Below are positions 1 to 8,210 of a stretch of 64,000 nucleotides of DNA, piece after piece. The notes beneath the pieces were generated by a model. That model worked only from the letters and a program-made list of their open reading frames with translations. It ran no database searches and had not been told where the DNA came from. Each line of letters begins with the position of its first letter. Positions within the stretch are counted from its first letter, which is position 1. This stretch comes from an uncultured Pseudomonadales bacterium (GTDB taxonomy: Bacteria; Pseudomonadota; Gammaproteobacteria; Pseudomonadales; Pseudohongiellaceae). A program made the translations under genes and the position numbers. The stretch is from positions 434,001-498,000 of the forward strand of contig CAMYOK010000006.1 in the NCBI GenBank assembly GCA_947259995.1, in the 5' to 3' direction.

Positions 1-444
1 ATTGATTTGCCCTAGCATCTCAAACAGCCCCGCGACGCCTCCCTGAGTGATGGGGAAGTTGGGGAAGAAAAAGCCTTGCACCGGGCTAAGGTCTGCGCCT
101 AATTGGCTGACCAAGGCCACAATGAATGCCGCTAAGATAAGTAAAACGGTTACAGGGGCTAATAGAAACGCGTTGGCGATGCCTTTGAGGCTTTGCGTGA
201 CAGAGAAATAATTAGCTAATGCTGGCGTAGCTTGTGCCTCAGGCTCATTCAGTAAACCTTGCGCGCGCAGGTTCTCCCATTGTTCAACGGCGGCGACAAC
301 TTTCTCTGCGTCGTCTTCAGTCGCCACCCAAATCACTTGCGCACCTGACTCTTCGTTTACACGAAATTGGATGCCATGCTGGGCTATCGAATTGAGCAAG
401 CCGCGCAAATCGATGCCTGCATCTAACTGTGCCGCTCTAATCAT
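1..444 (-). CDS. Rhomboid family intramembrane serine protease, N-terminal part (cut by window edge)
   Basis: The 148 visible codons encode an N-terminal cytoplasmic domain (about residues 1-75) typical of GlpG-type rhomboids, then a first membrane helix (about residues 95-115, AFLLAPVTVLLILAAFIVAL). Rhomboids cleave membrane proteins within the bilayer using a Ser-His dyad; those residues lie beyond the window, so activity cannot be judged. The ATG at 444 overlaps the last codons of the NAD kinase gene by 8 bp, which suggests translational coupling. A rhomboid gene next to NAD kinase is, as I recall, also found in Pseudomonas. The assignment rests on the N-terminal domain and the neighbour, so it is good but not certain. 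Confidence 0.75.
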   Translation of the reverse strand, partial: MIRAAQLDAGIDLRGLLNSIAQHGIQFRVNEESGAQVIWVATEDDAEKVVAAVEQWENLRAQGLLNEPEAQATPALANYFSVTQSLKGIANAFLLAPVTVLLILAAFIVALVSQLGADLSPVQGFFFPNFPITQGGVAGLFEMLGQIN

Positions 445-1327
445 CCTCTCGTCCTAAACGGTTACCCCAGCCGAGTTTACTGCGACATGTTTGATAATAA
501 TTATGATCCAAGGGATGAATAAGACGCAGCGCGCCCGGCTTTTTACGGACGATCAACTCATCACTCGGATGCGCCGCAAACCCCGGTGTTCCATCACAAC
601 TCACTTGCGGAATGATTGAACGTTGCTCGCCTACCAGCACACGAATAGTGCTGTCGGCATCGATTACCAAGGGGCGACTACTTAATGAATGTGGGTACAT
701 CGGCACTAATACAAGGGCGTTCAAACTTGGGTGCATAATTGGCCCACCCGCTGAGAGCGAATAAGCCGTTGAACCGGTTGGCGTCGCGACGATTAGGCCG
801 TCCGACTGTTGGCTGTGCACAAACTGTTCGTTGATGAACAACTCAAACTCGAGCATGCGCGCCGCCGTACCTGGGTGCAGGACGACGTCATTCAACGCAC
901 TGCCGCCATTGATCTTCTTACCGTTTCGGCGCAACTCACATTCCATGAGAAAGCGCGTTTCTTCAGTGAACTTGCCCGCGAGAATTTGCCCGAGCTGCTC
1001 TTCGATCTCATTAGGCAGGATATCGGTCAAAAAGCCTAGCCGACCGCGGTTCACGCCTAACACGGGAACGCCTTGCGCCGCTAACATCGGCGCTACCCCT
1101 AGCATACTGCCATCGCCGCCTACGACGATGACTAGATCGCATTGGGCCGCGAGCCGCTCTGAGTCCAGCAACTCAAAACGTCCGCCTTTAAGTAAATTGC
1201 CGCTTTGCGCATCGACAACAACGGTCAAGCCCAATGACTGAAGCACGTCCCCAATGCTACGCAAGGAATCTACGACACCTGAATGGCCAGGACGACCCAC
1301 GAGGCCAATCCGTTTGAATGCTGACAT
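437..1327 (-). CDS. nadK: NAD kinase
   Basis: Phosphorylates NAD to NADP in the cytoplasm, using ATP; this is the only known route to NADP. The 296-residue product has the GGDGS phosphate-binding motif at about residues 70-74, the NRGRLGFLTD segment, a conserved NDVV stretch, and the SDGLIVATPTGSTAYSLSAGGP signature of the family. The length is normal (about 290-300). The open frame extends 18 codons upstream, but family proteins begin at the Met before SAFKRIGLVGRPG, so I place the start at 1327. The stop overlaps the downstream rhomboid gene. Confidence 0.96.
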   Translation of the reverse strand: MSAFKRIGLVGRPGHSGVVDSLRSIGDVLQSLGLTVVVDAQSGNLLKGGRFELLDSERLAAQCDLVIVVGGDGSMLGVAPMLAAQGVPVLGVNRGRLGFLTDILPNEIEEQLGQILAGKFTEETRFLMECELRRNGKKINGGSALNDVVLHPGTAARMLEFELFINEQFVHSQQSDGLIVATPTGSTAYSLSAGGPIMHPSLNALVLVPMYPHSLSSRPLVIDADSTIRVLVGEQRSIIPQVSCDGTPGFAAHPSDELIVRKKPGALRLIHPLDHNYYQTCRSKLGWGNRLGREDD

Positions 1328-1425
1328 ATTGAGTCTCAGAATACTGAATTTATAGTGACACACGCCCTTCCAGGGCTGCATTTTACAATGCAGCGCGCAG
1401 TATAGCAGACCGTGCTAAGGAAATT

Positions 1426-3675
1426 TCAGCGCGTAATGTCTAAGGTCAGAGGTTCAGCAGTGTAAATCACGTCACCACTGGCGGTAACGCTATAGGCAAT
1501 GAAGATTTGCAGGCGACGATTAAGATATTCTTCGCCCAGGCTCGCCGCGTTCACGACTTGCAAGTACTCCACAGGAGCGAGAGTGCGGCCTTCTCGGTAG
1601 GGTTTTAAACCCGCAAAACTGCCATCCCATGTGCTTAGTTGACCATTTTCGTCGAGTTGAATGTAGTGGCTGCCATCGGAGGTGGCAATCACAAACACTT
1701 CGCCTTGCAGGCCAATGTGGCCACTGTCGACAAAGAGGCTCAAATTGATATCGATTTTATCCCCGGGGCGTACAGAAGAGGTGTAGCTCAAGCCCTTATC
1801 GACACTTGCCGCAACGGCAATCCTCGCATCTGTGCCCTGGCCACTAAGCGTCGCCAAGGGACGGTTTGGCAGATAAGGTACTCGTGTCGGCAGATACTGA
1901 GCGACTTGGTGGCGCGTGATATTCAGTGCACGGACCGCATCGGCAGGCTGCGCTGAGTCTGAGGACGACACACCGCAAGGCAAACCCAAGCACTCTAATA
2001 AGGGACTAGAGAAGCGTGGTAGGCGCACAGTCGTGTTAAAGGCGCCAGGATAGGCCATCACCGTACTGAAGCGTCCTTCTACCCCATACCCCGTCGCAAA
2101 GTCGAAGGTCCCGCCGAAGCCATCTTCAAGATGCGAGTGAGTGAGCCCCATAGTATGGCCAAGTTCATGGGCGACCACGGAGCTGACAGGACAATCGATG
2201 GCAATGGTCGAAAATGCATAACGCCTCTCATCCGATGAGATCATATCGCCCTGTGTACGAAAGCCTCCAAGGTTCGCCAGCCCACAGCGGTCCAGCTCTG
2301 CGCCTTGCGGGCGAAATAGCATCACGACGTCTGCGCCGTAGGTCGAGCGCAGGGTATCGACCTGAGCAAATGCTGCATCAGAGTTGTTTGTTAATGCCTG
2401 CAAGGCAGTTTCCATATTCGTGCTATCGCTGTATGCCACTGCAGCATGATGGACAGGACGTAGCGTAATGCGCACACCACTGTCGGCATAGATTTGATTG
2501 GCGATAGCGATCAAGTGGTTGATCCTTGTCTGGGCTTGCCCACCATAGACAGAGTTCGCCCCAGTGGTATACAAAGCCAAGACATCGATCACAGAATTAG
2601 TATCATTCTTGGAAGTAAAATCGTTAGGGTTTGTCCCTAACAGCTTTTCATTGAAGTCACTGATGCCATCGCCGTCACTGTCGATAATCACGTCGTCCAC
2701 GACGTTGATCACGGCATCGTGCCGCACTTCCCCTACCAAGGCTGTGCTAATCAGACGCGGCTTTGAGCTAGCATTGCTTTGCACGGTGTAGACAATGGCT
2801 TTGCTCTGACCTGGCGCAAAATCGCCAAGGGCGCATTGAATGACATTTTGCCCACCTAGCTGGCCCTGTTGGCATTCACTAGGTGCTGACACTAAGGTGC
2901 TGTTATCCAAGATGAAATACAGATTCAGGGTCAAGGCTTGATGACGCTCTTGACTAGTATTTTGTAGATCAACTCGAATCTCGGCATGGCCACCGGCGAT
3001 CACACTGCCATTGGCAGTGGTTTGCGAGATGCTGAAATTCGCCGCGTTGATCCCAGAATTGCGCGCGCCCTCAGCCCTAGGGTTTGCCGAGGAATTACCT
3101 ACGGTCAAAGGCATGGTGGTAGGCTCGATCACTGGCCGCTCTGGGATACGGTAGTCACGCTTGAGCGTTGGTGCGGTTAGGGCGGTAGATTGATAGAGCC
3201 AACCGATATAGGCGCCCGACTCACTCGAAATCCTCGCCTCTAAATGCCATAGCTGAGCACCGATTTCGATATAGGCGAATACACTGCTTTGGTTAATGGT
3301 AAGCACGAATGGCCCCGAATCCCCACCATCGAGCAAGCGTCCAATATAGCTTGCATCGCCATTGACGAGAGTCTCGGCCTGAATAATTTGTATCGCTTGA
3401 GCATCTTCGGCGTTCCCACTTGCGGCTGGAGCACGCAGGATGTCGCCTACTTTCAATTGGGCGATTGCCGCTTCGCTAATTTTTATCGCCTGCGGGTCAA
3501 TGCTATAAGCTGGAGCGCTTGACCAAAGACTGGAGACCTCTGTGTAAGACCACAGTGGAGCACGCACGCTTTGGGCAGACACCGCAGCACTTAGCGAGAT
3601 CAACAATAAGCTTAGCGTCGCTTGTGTAAACAAACGCTTAGTGATTATCGCAATGTGTTTGTAGCGAGCGCCCAT
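1426..3675 (-). CDS. Secreted metzincin-type zinc metalloprotease with calcium-binding TSP3-like motif
   Basis: Product of 749 residues, probably exported: a signal peptide ends near SAAVSAQ. The N-terminal half looks beta-rich (about 210-330 resembles a DUF11/CARDB-like domain). An Asp-rich DSDGDGISD motif near residue 335 is of the thrombospondin type-3/EF-hand kind. The catalytic region follows: HExxHxxGxxH (HELGHTMGLTH, about residues 500-510) with a downstream Met-turn (VMAYP, about 536), the metzincin hallmarks of reprolysin-like M12 peptidases. The C-terminal 150 residues form an unrecognised, probably beta, domain. A GTG 24 bp upstream is possible, but the ATG at 3675 follows a strong GGGGGAAGGGAG ribosome site. 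The substrate is unknown; the first Zn ligands and Glu are all present. Confidence 0.85.
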   Translation of the reverse strand: MGARYKHIAIITKRLFTQATLSLLLISLSAAVSAQSVRAPLWSYTEVSSLWSSAPAYSIDPQAIKISEAAIAQLKVGDILRAPAASGNAEDAQAIQIIQAETLVNGDASYIGRLLDGGDSGPFVLTINQSSVFAYIEIGAQLWHLEARISSESGAYIGWLYQSTALTAPTLKRDYRIPERPVIEPTTMPLTVGNSSANPRAEGARNSGINAANFSISQTTANGSVIAGGHAEIRVDLQNTSQERHQALTLNLYFILDNSTLVSAPSECQQGQLGGQNVIQCALGDFAPGQSKAIVYTVQSNASSKPRLISTALVGEVRHDAVINVVDDVIIDSDGDGISDFNEKLLGTNPNDFTSKNDTNSVIDVLALYTTGANSVYGGQAQTRINHLIAIANQIYADSGVRITLRPVHHAAVAYSDSTNMETALQALTNNSDAAFAQVDTLRSTYGADVVMLFRPQGAELDRCGLANLGGFRTQGDMISSDERRYAFSTIAIDCPVSSVVAHELGHTMGLTHSHLEDGFGGTFDFATGYGVEGRFSTVMAYPGAFNTTVRLPRFSSPLLECLGLPCGVSSSDSAQPADAVRALNITRHQVAQYLPTRVPYLPNRPLATLSGQGTDARIAVAASVDKGLSYTSSVRPGDKIDINLSLFVDSGHIGLQGEVFVIATSDGSHYIQLDENGQLSTWDGSFAGLKPYREGRTLAPVEYLQVVNAASLGEEYLNRRLQIFIAYSVTASGDVIYTAEPLTLDITR

Positions 3676-3774
3676 GGCTCCCTTCCCCCAGTAATTCACG
3701 CACCTTAGCGTCTACTCGAATGGCGAGTATAAGATAAAGGCCAGTGTAGCGCTACGTGGGAATATTTACCACAT

Positions 3775-4674
3775 TCAATTAGCAAGCAGTCCGCCAGTAT
3801 GAATCGCAATAATCTCACTTGCGTGGGGGAAATAACCTTGCTCGGCAAGGCTATAGAAGGCATAGATCAACTTAGCGGTATAGACAGGCTCCAGTGGGAT
3901 GCCACTGTTCTGCATGAAGGACTGCATTCGCTGGCGCAGCGCTGGAGTGCTTTTCGCATAGCCACCGCAGTGATAATCGCACAGCATTTGCCACGCACAG
4001 GGCTGCGTCTGCCCTTGCTCTAGTAACCAGTCTTGCACTTGCGCGCTCAGCCTATCTTCGCCTTTCAAGACAGAGACCCCAAGCACTTGCGCCGCGCCCT
4101 GCATGCTTGAGAGTATCCCCGCCATAGTCGCCGCCGTCCCACAGGCTAACATGACGTAATTAGCCGTTGCCGAAGGTGAAAACTCTAAAAACGCAGAGAT
4201 CTGCGCTGTCCCTAATAAGCCGAGGCGATTCGCTCCGCCCTCAGGTATATCGAAAGCGCGCCCATATTGCGCCTGCAGCTCGGCTTTGAAGCCTGGCTCA
4301 TCTTTATGCCGATAGTCGGCACGCGAGACTGGGTGCAACACCATGCCCTGCGCCTGCATAAACGCCAATGCTTGGTTCAAAGGCTGGACGAGCTCCCCAC
4401 GCACCACCCCAATACTGCGTAAACCACTGAGCTTGGCTGCGGCAGCAAGCGCGACCAAGTGATTCGAATAGGCACCGCCATAGCTAAGCAAAGTATCGTG
4501 CCCAAGCGCATGCGCCTTAGCCAGATTGTGCTTTAGCTTGTACCATTTATTTCCACTAACCAGCGGATGCACGAGATCCAGGCGTAATACCTTCAGAGTC
4601 AGCCCCCGCGCCTCTAAGAACGGGTCCTGCACTGTTTGTAGGATCGGGTCGCGGAAATGGGCATCGATGAGCAT
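3775..4674 (-). CDS. PLP-dependent ACC deaminase / D-cysteine desulfhydrase family protein
   Basis: Product of 299 residues of the tryptophan-synthase-beta fold (fold type II PLP enzymes). The SGNKWYKLKHNL segment near residue 42 carries the lysine expected to bind PLP, and YGGAYSNHLVALA follows as the substrate/PLP phosphate region. Family members either deaminate 1-aminocyclopropane-1-carboxylate or break D-cysteine to pyruvate, sulfide and ammonia. The sequence alone does not separate the two; in bacteria that are not plant-associated the desulfhydrase is more common. The start is the Met of MLIDAHFRDP, 28 codons inside the open frame. A Fur-box-like site lies 17 bp upstream. Confidence 0.85.
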   Translation of the reverse strand: MLIDAHFRDPILQTVQDPFLEARGLTLKVLRLDLVHPLVSGNKWYKLKHNLAKAHALGHDTLLSYGGAYSNHLVALAAAAKLSGLRSIGVVRGELVQPLNQALAFMQAQGMVLHPVSRADYRHKDEPGFKAELQAQYGRAFDIPEGGANRLGLLGTAQISAFLEFSPSATANYVMLACGTAATMAGILSSMQGAAQVLGVSVLKGEDRLSAQVQDWLLEQGQTQPCAWQMLCDYHCGGYAKSTPALRQRMQSFMQNSGIPLEPVYTAKLIYAFYSLAEQGYFPHASEIIAIHTGGLLAN

Positions 4675-4690
4675 TGTTACGCCTAGTTGT

Positions 4691-4705
4691 TGATAATGAT
4701 TCTTA
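4691..4705. promoter_or_regulatory. Putative Fur box between divergent genes
   Basis: The sequence TGATAATGATTCTTA matches the 7-1-7 Fur inverted repeat (TGATAAT-N-ATTATCA) at 12 of 14 positions, the left half perfectly. It lies in the 95-bp gap between the divergent PLP-enzyme gene (start 4674) and the small gene at 4770, where a bound Fur protein could block either promoter. It is non-coding once the refined start of the PLP enzyme is used. AT-rich promoter sequence can mimic such sites, hence moderate confidence. Confidence 0.5.
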
Positions 4706-4769
4706 TTTAGATTAATCTGGCAGTGTCTGTTGACGTTCCATAAAATAACCGCACACAAAGGTGTAGATC

Positions 4770-4970
4770 ATGGGCTACTACATTTATGCCTCATTACTCG
4801 ATGGCAAACCAAATCTTAAAATCGTCGATGTCGATTCGCAAAAAACCTGCATGCAATGGCATTGCGAGAAATTAGGACACGATAATAGTGAAGAACAACA
4901 TGAAATTCAGCGTTTGTTTCGTGAATTATTATTGCTGAGCTGCAAACAGAATTTGAGCAATCCGCTGTAA
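4770..4970 (+). CDS. Small hypothetical protein (66 aa)
   Basis: I do not recognise this protein. It starts MGYYIYASLLDGKPNLKIVD, is hydrophilic, has no signal peptide or membrane segment, and has three Cys spread apart (two flanking MQWH near residues 28-33). An AAGGTG sequence lies 7 bp before the ATG. It is the only open frame of size in this gap and codon use resembles its neighbours. It is preceded by a Fur-box-like site, so iron-responsive expression is possible (inference). It is not HemP or Bfd by sequence, as far as I can see. Confidence 0.55.
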   Translation: MGYYIYASLLDGKPNLKIVDVDSQKTCMQWHCEKLGHDNSEEQHEIQRLFRELLLLSCKQNLSNPL

Positions 4971-5032
4971 AGAAGCGCTGGGCTTTGGCTTGGGAGACTA
5001 CTAGGAAGTTACTACAGATAAGGTGTTTTTAG

Positions 5033-5109
5033 TGGCGGACCGGACGGGACTCGAACCCGCGACCTCCGGCGTGACAGGCCGGCATTCTAACCGGCTGAAC
5101 TACCGGTCC
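5033..5109 (-). tRNA. tRNA-Asp (GTC)
   Basis: A 77-nt cloverleaf reads on the minus strand with acceptor GGACCGG/CCGGTCC, D arm with AGTTCAGCCGGTTAGA, anticodon loop CTGTCAC giving GTC, T arm with GGTTCGAGTCC, and an encoded CCA. It lies 32 bp downstream of tRNA-Val and is probably co-transcribed with it. Confidence 0.97.
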
Positions 5110-5141
5110 ACATAAACTACTAAAAACATACCCATTACAAA

Positions 5142-5217
5142 TGGTGGGTGTTGAGGGATTTGAACCCCCGACATTCGCCTTGTAAGGGCGACGCTCTACC
5201 AACTGAGCTAAACACCC
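5142..5217 (-). tRNA. tRNA-Val (TAC)
   Basis: A 76-nt cloverleaf on the minus strand: acceptor GGGTGTT/AACACCC, D arm TAGCTCAGTTGGTAGAGC, anticodon loop CTTACAA giving TAC, T arm GGTTCAAATCC, encoded CCA. It is the first gene of a Val-Asp tRNA pair. Confidence 0.97.
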
Positions 5218-5236
5218 GTTGCATTAGGAGACGCGC

Positions 5237-5264
5237 ATTTTACCGACTTGAGGTCTCTTGTCAA
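5237..5264 (-). promoter_or_regulatory. Sigma-70 promoter of the tRNA-Val/tRNA-Asp pair
   Basis: On the minus strand a perfect TTGACA (-35) is followed by 16 bp and TAAAAT (-10), then a GC-rich GCGCGTCTCC discriminator and the 5' end of tRNA-Val about 20 bp on. A GC-rich discriminator is typical of stringently controlled stable-RNA promoters. Confidence 0.8.
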
Positions 5265-5341
5265 TAAGTTTTCTCGCTTGTGACAAATGATTTTTTATCG
5301 GCTTAATTTTCTTGACGAACGCACTTTTCAACTGTTAAGCG

Positions 5342-7690
5342 TTACTTGCTCAGATGCTGGAAAGACCCATCCCAATCGCTGCCCAACGATTGCTTGCGCA
5401 GCGCTTCAATACGCTCTAAATATATCTCATAAAGCAAAGTATTTGGACACTGTTTTTGCAGTGCATGAAACTTCTCTTGTGCATCGTCCCAAGCTTGCGC
5501 GTAATAATATTCGAGCGCTGCATGGTAATCGGCGACCTCAGCTTGCAACTGCACACTCGCCTGCGATTCCTTACACAATGGTTCATAGGCATTCACAGCA
5601 AGGTCCTTCCCTTTCACCTTAACCTTATCAATAAGTCGACATAAAATTCCGTCCAATTCCACATAGGTTTCTTCGCCAATCAAAAACTTTACACCATAGA
5701 ACTTTGTCAGCCCTTCTAAGCGCGAACCAAGATTGACTGCATCGCCTAGCACGGTATAGGCACGTCGGAACACCGACCCCATGTCCCCCACGTTCATCAT
5801 GCCTGTATTGATACCAATCCCGATGTTAATGGCGGGGAAGCCCTTCTTCGGAAACTCCTCGTGAAGTTGCTCGGCTTTTTCTAAAATTTCTAATGCCGCC
5901 ATAACCGCATTCATTCTGTGTTGTGGGTCATGCAATGGGGCTCCCCAGAACGCCATGATCATATCGCCGACGTATTTATCCACGGTGCCATTGTGATCGA
6001 AAATGATCGAGGTGACGGGCGTAAAAAACTCATTGAGAAGTTGCTTGAGCTCGGTTGCACTCAATGCTTCAGAGACCGAGGTAAAATCGCGTATATCGGC
6101 GAATAACACTGTCATTTCTCGACTTTCCCCGTCGAAGGTATAAGCATCAGGGTTCGCTAACATTGCATCGATATGGGCAGGTGGCACATATTGATTAAAC
6201 ATCCCCTTAATGGTTTTACGAGTCAATCTTTCGCTCAAGAAACCATAGGCGGTGTTCACCACAAACAGGGCAATAATCAAGAACAATATGAGCGTCAAGG
6301 AAATATCCATTTTCGCCAGTGCCCACAATTGAAAATTACCCCAAATAGTTACGGCGATGATTAGCACTGCTGACACCGCTAATGTCGCTGGCCCGAGAAA
6401 CGGCAATATAAAACTAAGAATTAAGCCGGCAAAAACTAAGCTAAAGAGTATCGCGCCATCTTCCCAAACTGGCTTATAAGGAAACGCCACCGCTGCGGAA
6501 AAATCGACAGCATTGGTTTCGCTCTGCGACCCAGAGGAAATCTCTTGCACGACAAAAGAGTCTAAGATGCCATTGAGAATATTGGCGTGCACTTCGACCC
6601 CTGGGTACACAGATTCTAATGGCGTCGAACGCAAATCGAACATGCCTGTCGATGTAGTGCCCACCAAGACTAGAGCGTTCTCCAACACAGAACGATCGAC
6701 TCGTTCATGCAAAACGTCTGTGGCAGAAACATAGGGATACAACCCTTGTCCGCTAAGCACAGAGCGCCCAACATAGGGGACTAACACCTGTGCCCGCGCA
6801 TCCGTTGCGAGCTCATATTGCCCCGCGTTGCGGCCTACTCTCACCCCTTCTACTTGATGAATATCTCCAAGGGGATAGGTGACCAATTCAAACGTGTCTT
6901 CGAAAAAATACAGACGCGCCATCTCAAGCGCTAGCGTGGGATAAAGTTGATCTTTATAACGTACAACAAGGGGGACTCTACGCACCACCCCATCGACATC
7001 AGGGAGTTGATTCATGATCCCCGAGCCGCGCGCCGCCGATTGTAAAACAGCAATATTGCCGGTGTAACCCGCCATCTCTTGGAGGCGCACCTTGTCGGCG
7101 ATGTCGGCATCCAAACTCACTATAGGCTCAGGGAGTGCGCCATATTCGACCTCGTCAACGGGATTAAATGACACGGCGAGCGCCACATCCATCGCTGGGT
7201 CTGCAATGGCATTGGCCATATAGGTATCGCCATCGAGTACCGTTTCGACGGCGCTGAGACGGGAGAGAAAGTCTGGCTCTAAGCTGGCTTGATCTACGCG
7301 ATTTAGCAAATCCTGCATTGCATTGCGCTGTGGCTCAGGGAAGTTCATGTCGAAGCCCGCCACGATGACGCCATAAGCCTGCAGTTTTTCGATCAATTGC
7401 CCTACTTTGAAGCGATCCCAAGGCCACTGCCCCTCTGCTTGCAGGCTGCGCTCGTCAATATCGATTACGACAATTTTATTTTCGGGGTTCTTGATCGGTT
7501 TCGGCATCATATCGAAACGCTGGTCATAGATCAGGTGATCTAGACGCTCGATCAATGAGCTTAGCGCAGATGGGGGAGCGATTTGTACCCAAGACACGAG
7601 AAAGGTCACTAGCAAACCGAGCAATATCGGGAAACGATGCCCCTTGAACAGGAAACGTGATGTGGCTCGACCAAACGCTGCAAATGACAT
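5342..7690 (-). CDS. Adenylate cyclase with CHASE2 sensor domain
   Basis: Membrane-bound class III cyclase of 782 residues. Order: N-terminal membrane helix (about 18-40), periplasmic CHASE2 domain (about 45-395, with IDIDERSLQAEGQWPWDR), three membrane helices (about 410-490), then the catalytic domain. The two metal-binding Asp are in LFADIRDFTS (near residue 526) and DKYVGDMIMAFWG. The Lys in TVDKYVGD and Asp in VLGDAVNLGSRLEG fit ATP rather than GTP specificity, so the product should be cAMP. The C-terminal tail resembles a TPR-like helical segment. The CHASE2 ligand is unknown. It is monocistronic, upstream of the tRNA pair. Confidence 0.9.
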   Translation of the reverse strand: MSFAAFGRATSRFLFKGHRFPILLGLLVTFLVSWVQIAPPSALSSLIERLDHLIYDQRFDMMPKPIKNPENKIVVIDIDERSLQAEGQWPWDRFKVGQLIEKLQAYGVIVAGFDMNFPEPQRNAMQDLLNRVDQASLEPDFLSRLSAVETVLDGDTYMANAIADPAMDVALAVSFNPVDEVEYGALPEPIVSLDADIADKVRLQEMAGYTGNIAVLQSAARGSGIMNQLPDVDGVVRRVPLVVRYKDQLYPTLALEMARLYFFEDTFELVTYPLGDIHQVEGVRVGRNAGQYELATDARAQVLVPYVGRSVLSGQGLYPYVSATDVLHERVDRSVLENALVLVGTTSTGMFDLRSTPLESVYPGVEVHANILNGILDSFVVQEISSGSQSETNAVDFSAAVAFPYKPVWEDGAILFSLVFAGLILSFILPFLGPATLAVSAVLIIAVTIWGNFQLWALAKMDISLTLILFLIIALFVVNTAYGFLSERLTRKTIKGMFNQYVPPAHIDAMLANPDAYTFDGESREMTVLFADIRDFTSVSEALSATELKQLLNEFFTPVTSIIFDHNGTVDKYVGDMIMAFWGAPLHDPQHRMNAVMAALEILEKAEQLHEEFPKKGFPAINIGIGINTGMMNVGDMGSVFRRAYTVLGDAVNLGSRLEGLTKFYGVKFLIGEETYVELDGILCRLIDKVKVKGKDLAVNAYEPLCKESQASVQLQAEVADYHAALEYYYAQAWDDAQEKFHALQKQCPNTLLYEIYLERIEALRKQSLGSDWDGSFQHLSK

Positions 7691-7844
7691 GAATGCTCAA
7701 CTACTTTAGTTGTTTGTCACTGAGTATAAGGCAATCACCAGTGTACTTGAATCGGAACTGTCGGTAACATTCCCGACCGCGCTTGTTGGCGTCGCTAGGG
7801 CACGTCTAACACAGCATTCTTTCACCGACTAAAGTGCATGCCTC

Positions 7845-8207
7845 ATGGAAATTTACAAAGAGTTTACGTTCGAAGCCGCCCATCGATTGCCTAATGTGCC
7901 AGAAGGGCATAAATGCGCACGCTTGCATGGCCACTCTTTCATGGTGCGTATTGCCGTTGCCGGCCCCGTTGGGGCGCAGACAGGCTGGGTCATGGATTTT
8001 GGTGATATCAAAGCGGCTTTTGCGCCTATATGGAAGCAGCTGGACCACTACTATCTCAATGAAATTCCAGGCTTGGAAAACCCCACCAGCGAGAATCTAG
8101 CCGTGTGGATCTGGGAGAAACTCAAACCTAATCTGCCACAATTGAGCAGCATCGAGATTCGTGAGACCTGCACAAGTGGCTGCGTTTACACAGGCCCCTC
8201 CCAGTAA
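7845..8207 (+). CDS. queD: 6-carboxy-5,6,7,8-tetrahydropterin synthase
   Basis: Second step of queuosine precursor synthesis: converts dihydroneopterin triphosphate to 6-carboxytetrahydropterin. The 120-residue product has the expected zinc His residues (FEAAHRL and LHGHS), the Cys of KCARLHGH, the PTSENLA segment and the C-terminal IRET sequence near the active site. The length matches QueD (about 120). It stands alone on the plus strand; queC and queE are 22 kb away in this window. I saw no preQ1 riboswitch in the 150 bp upstream. Confidence 0.93.
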   Translation: MEIYKEFTFEAAHRLPNVPEGHKCARLHGHSFMVRIAVAGPVGAQTGWVMDFGDIKAAFAPIWKQLDHYYLNEIPGLENPTSENLAVWIWEKLKPNLPQLSSIEIRETCTSGCVYTGPSQ

Positions 8208-8210
8208 GGG

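Noticed and set aside
492..510. Fur-box-like GATAATAATTATGATC
   Set aside because: It lies inside the NAD kinase coding region near the C-terminus (LDHNYYQT), with no promoter context.
5287..5622. 111-codon plus-strand open frame over the cyclase 3' end
   Set aside because: Antisense to the well-supported cyclase coding sequence; no ribosome site or family pattern.
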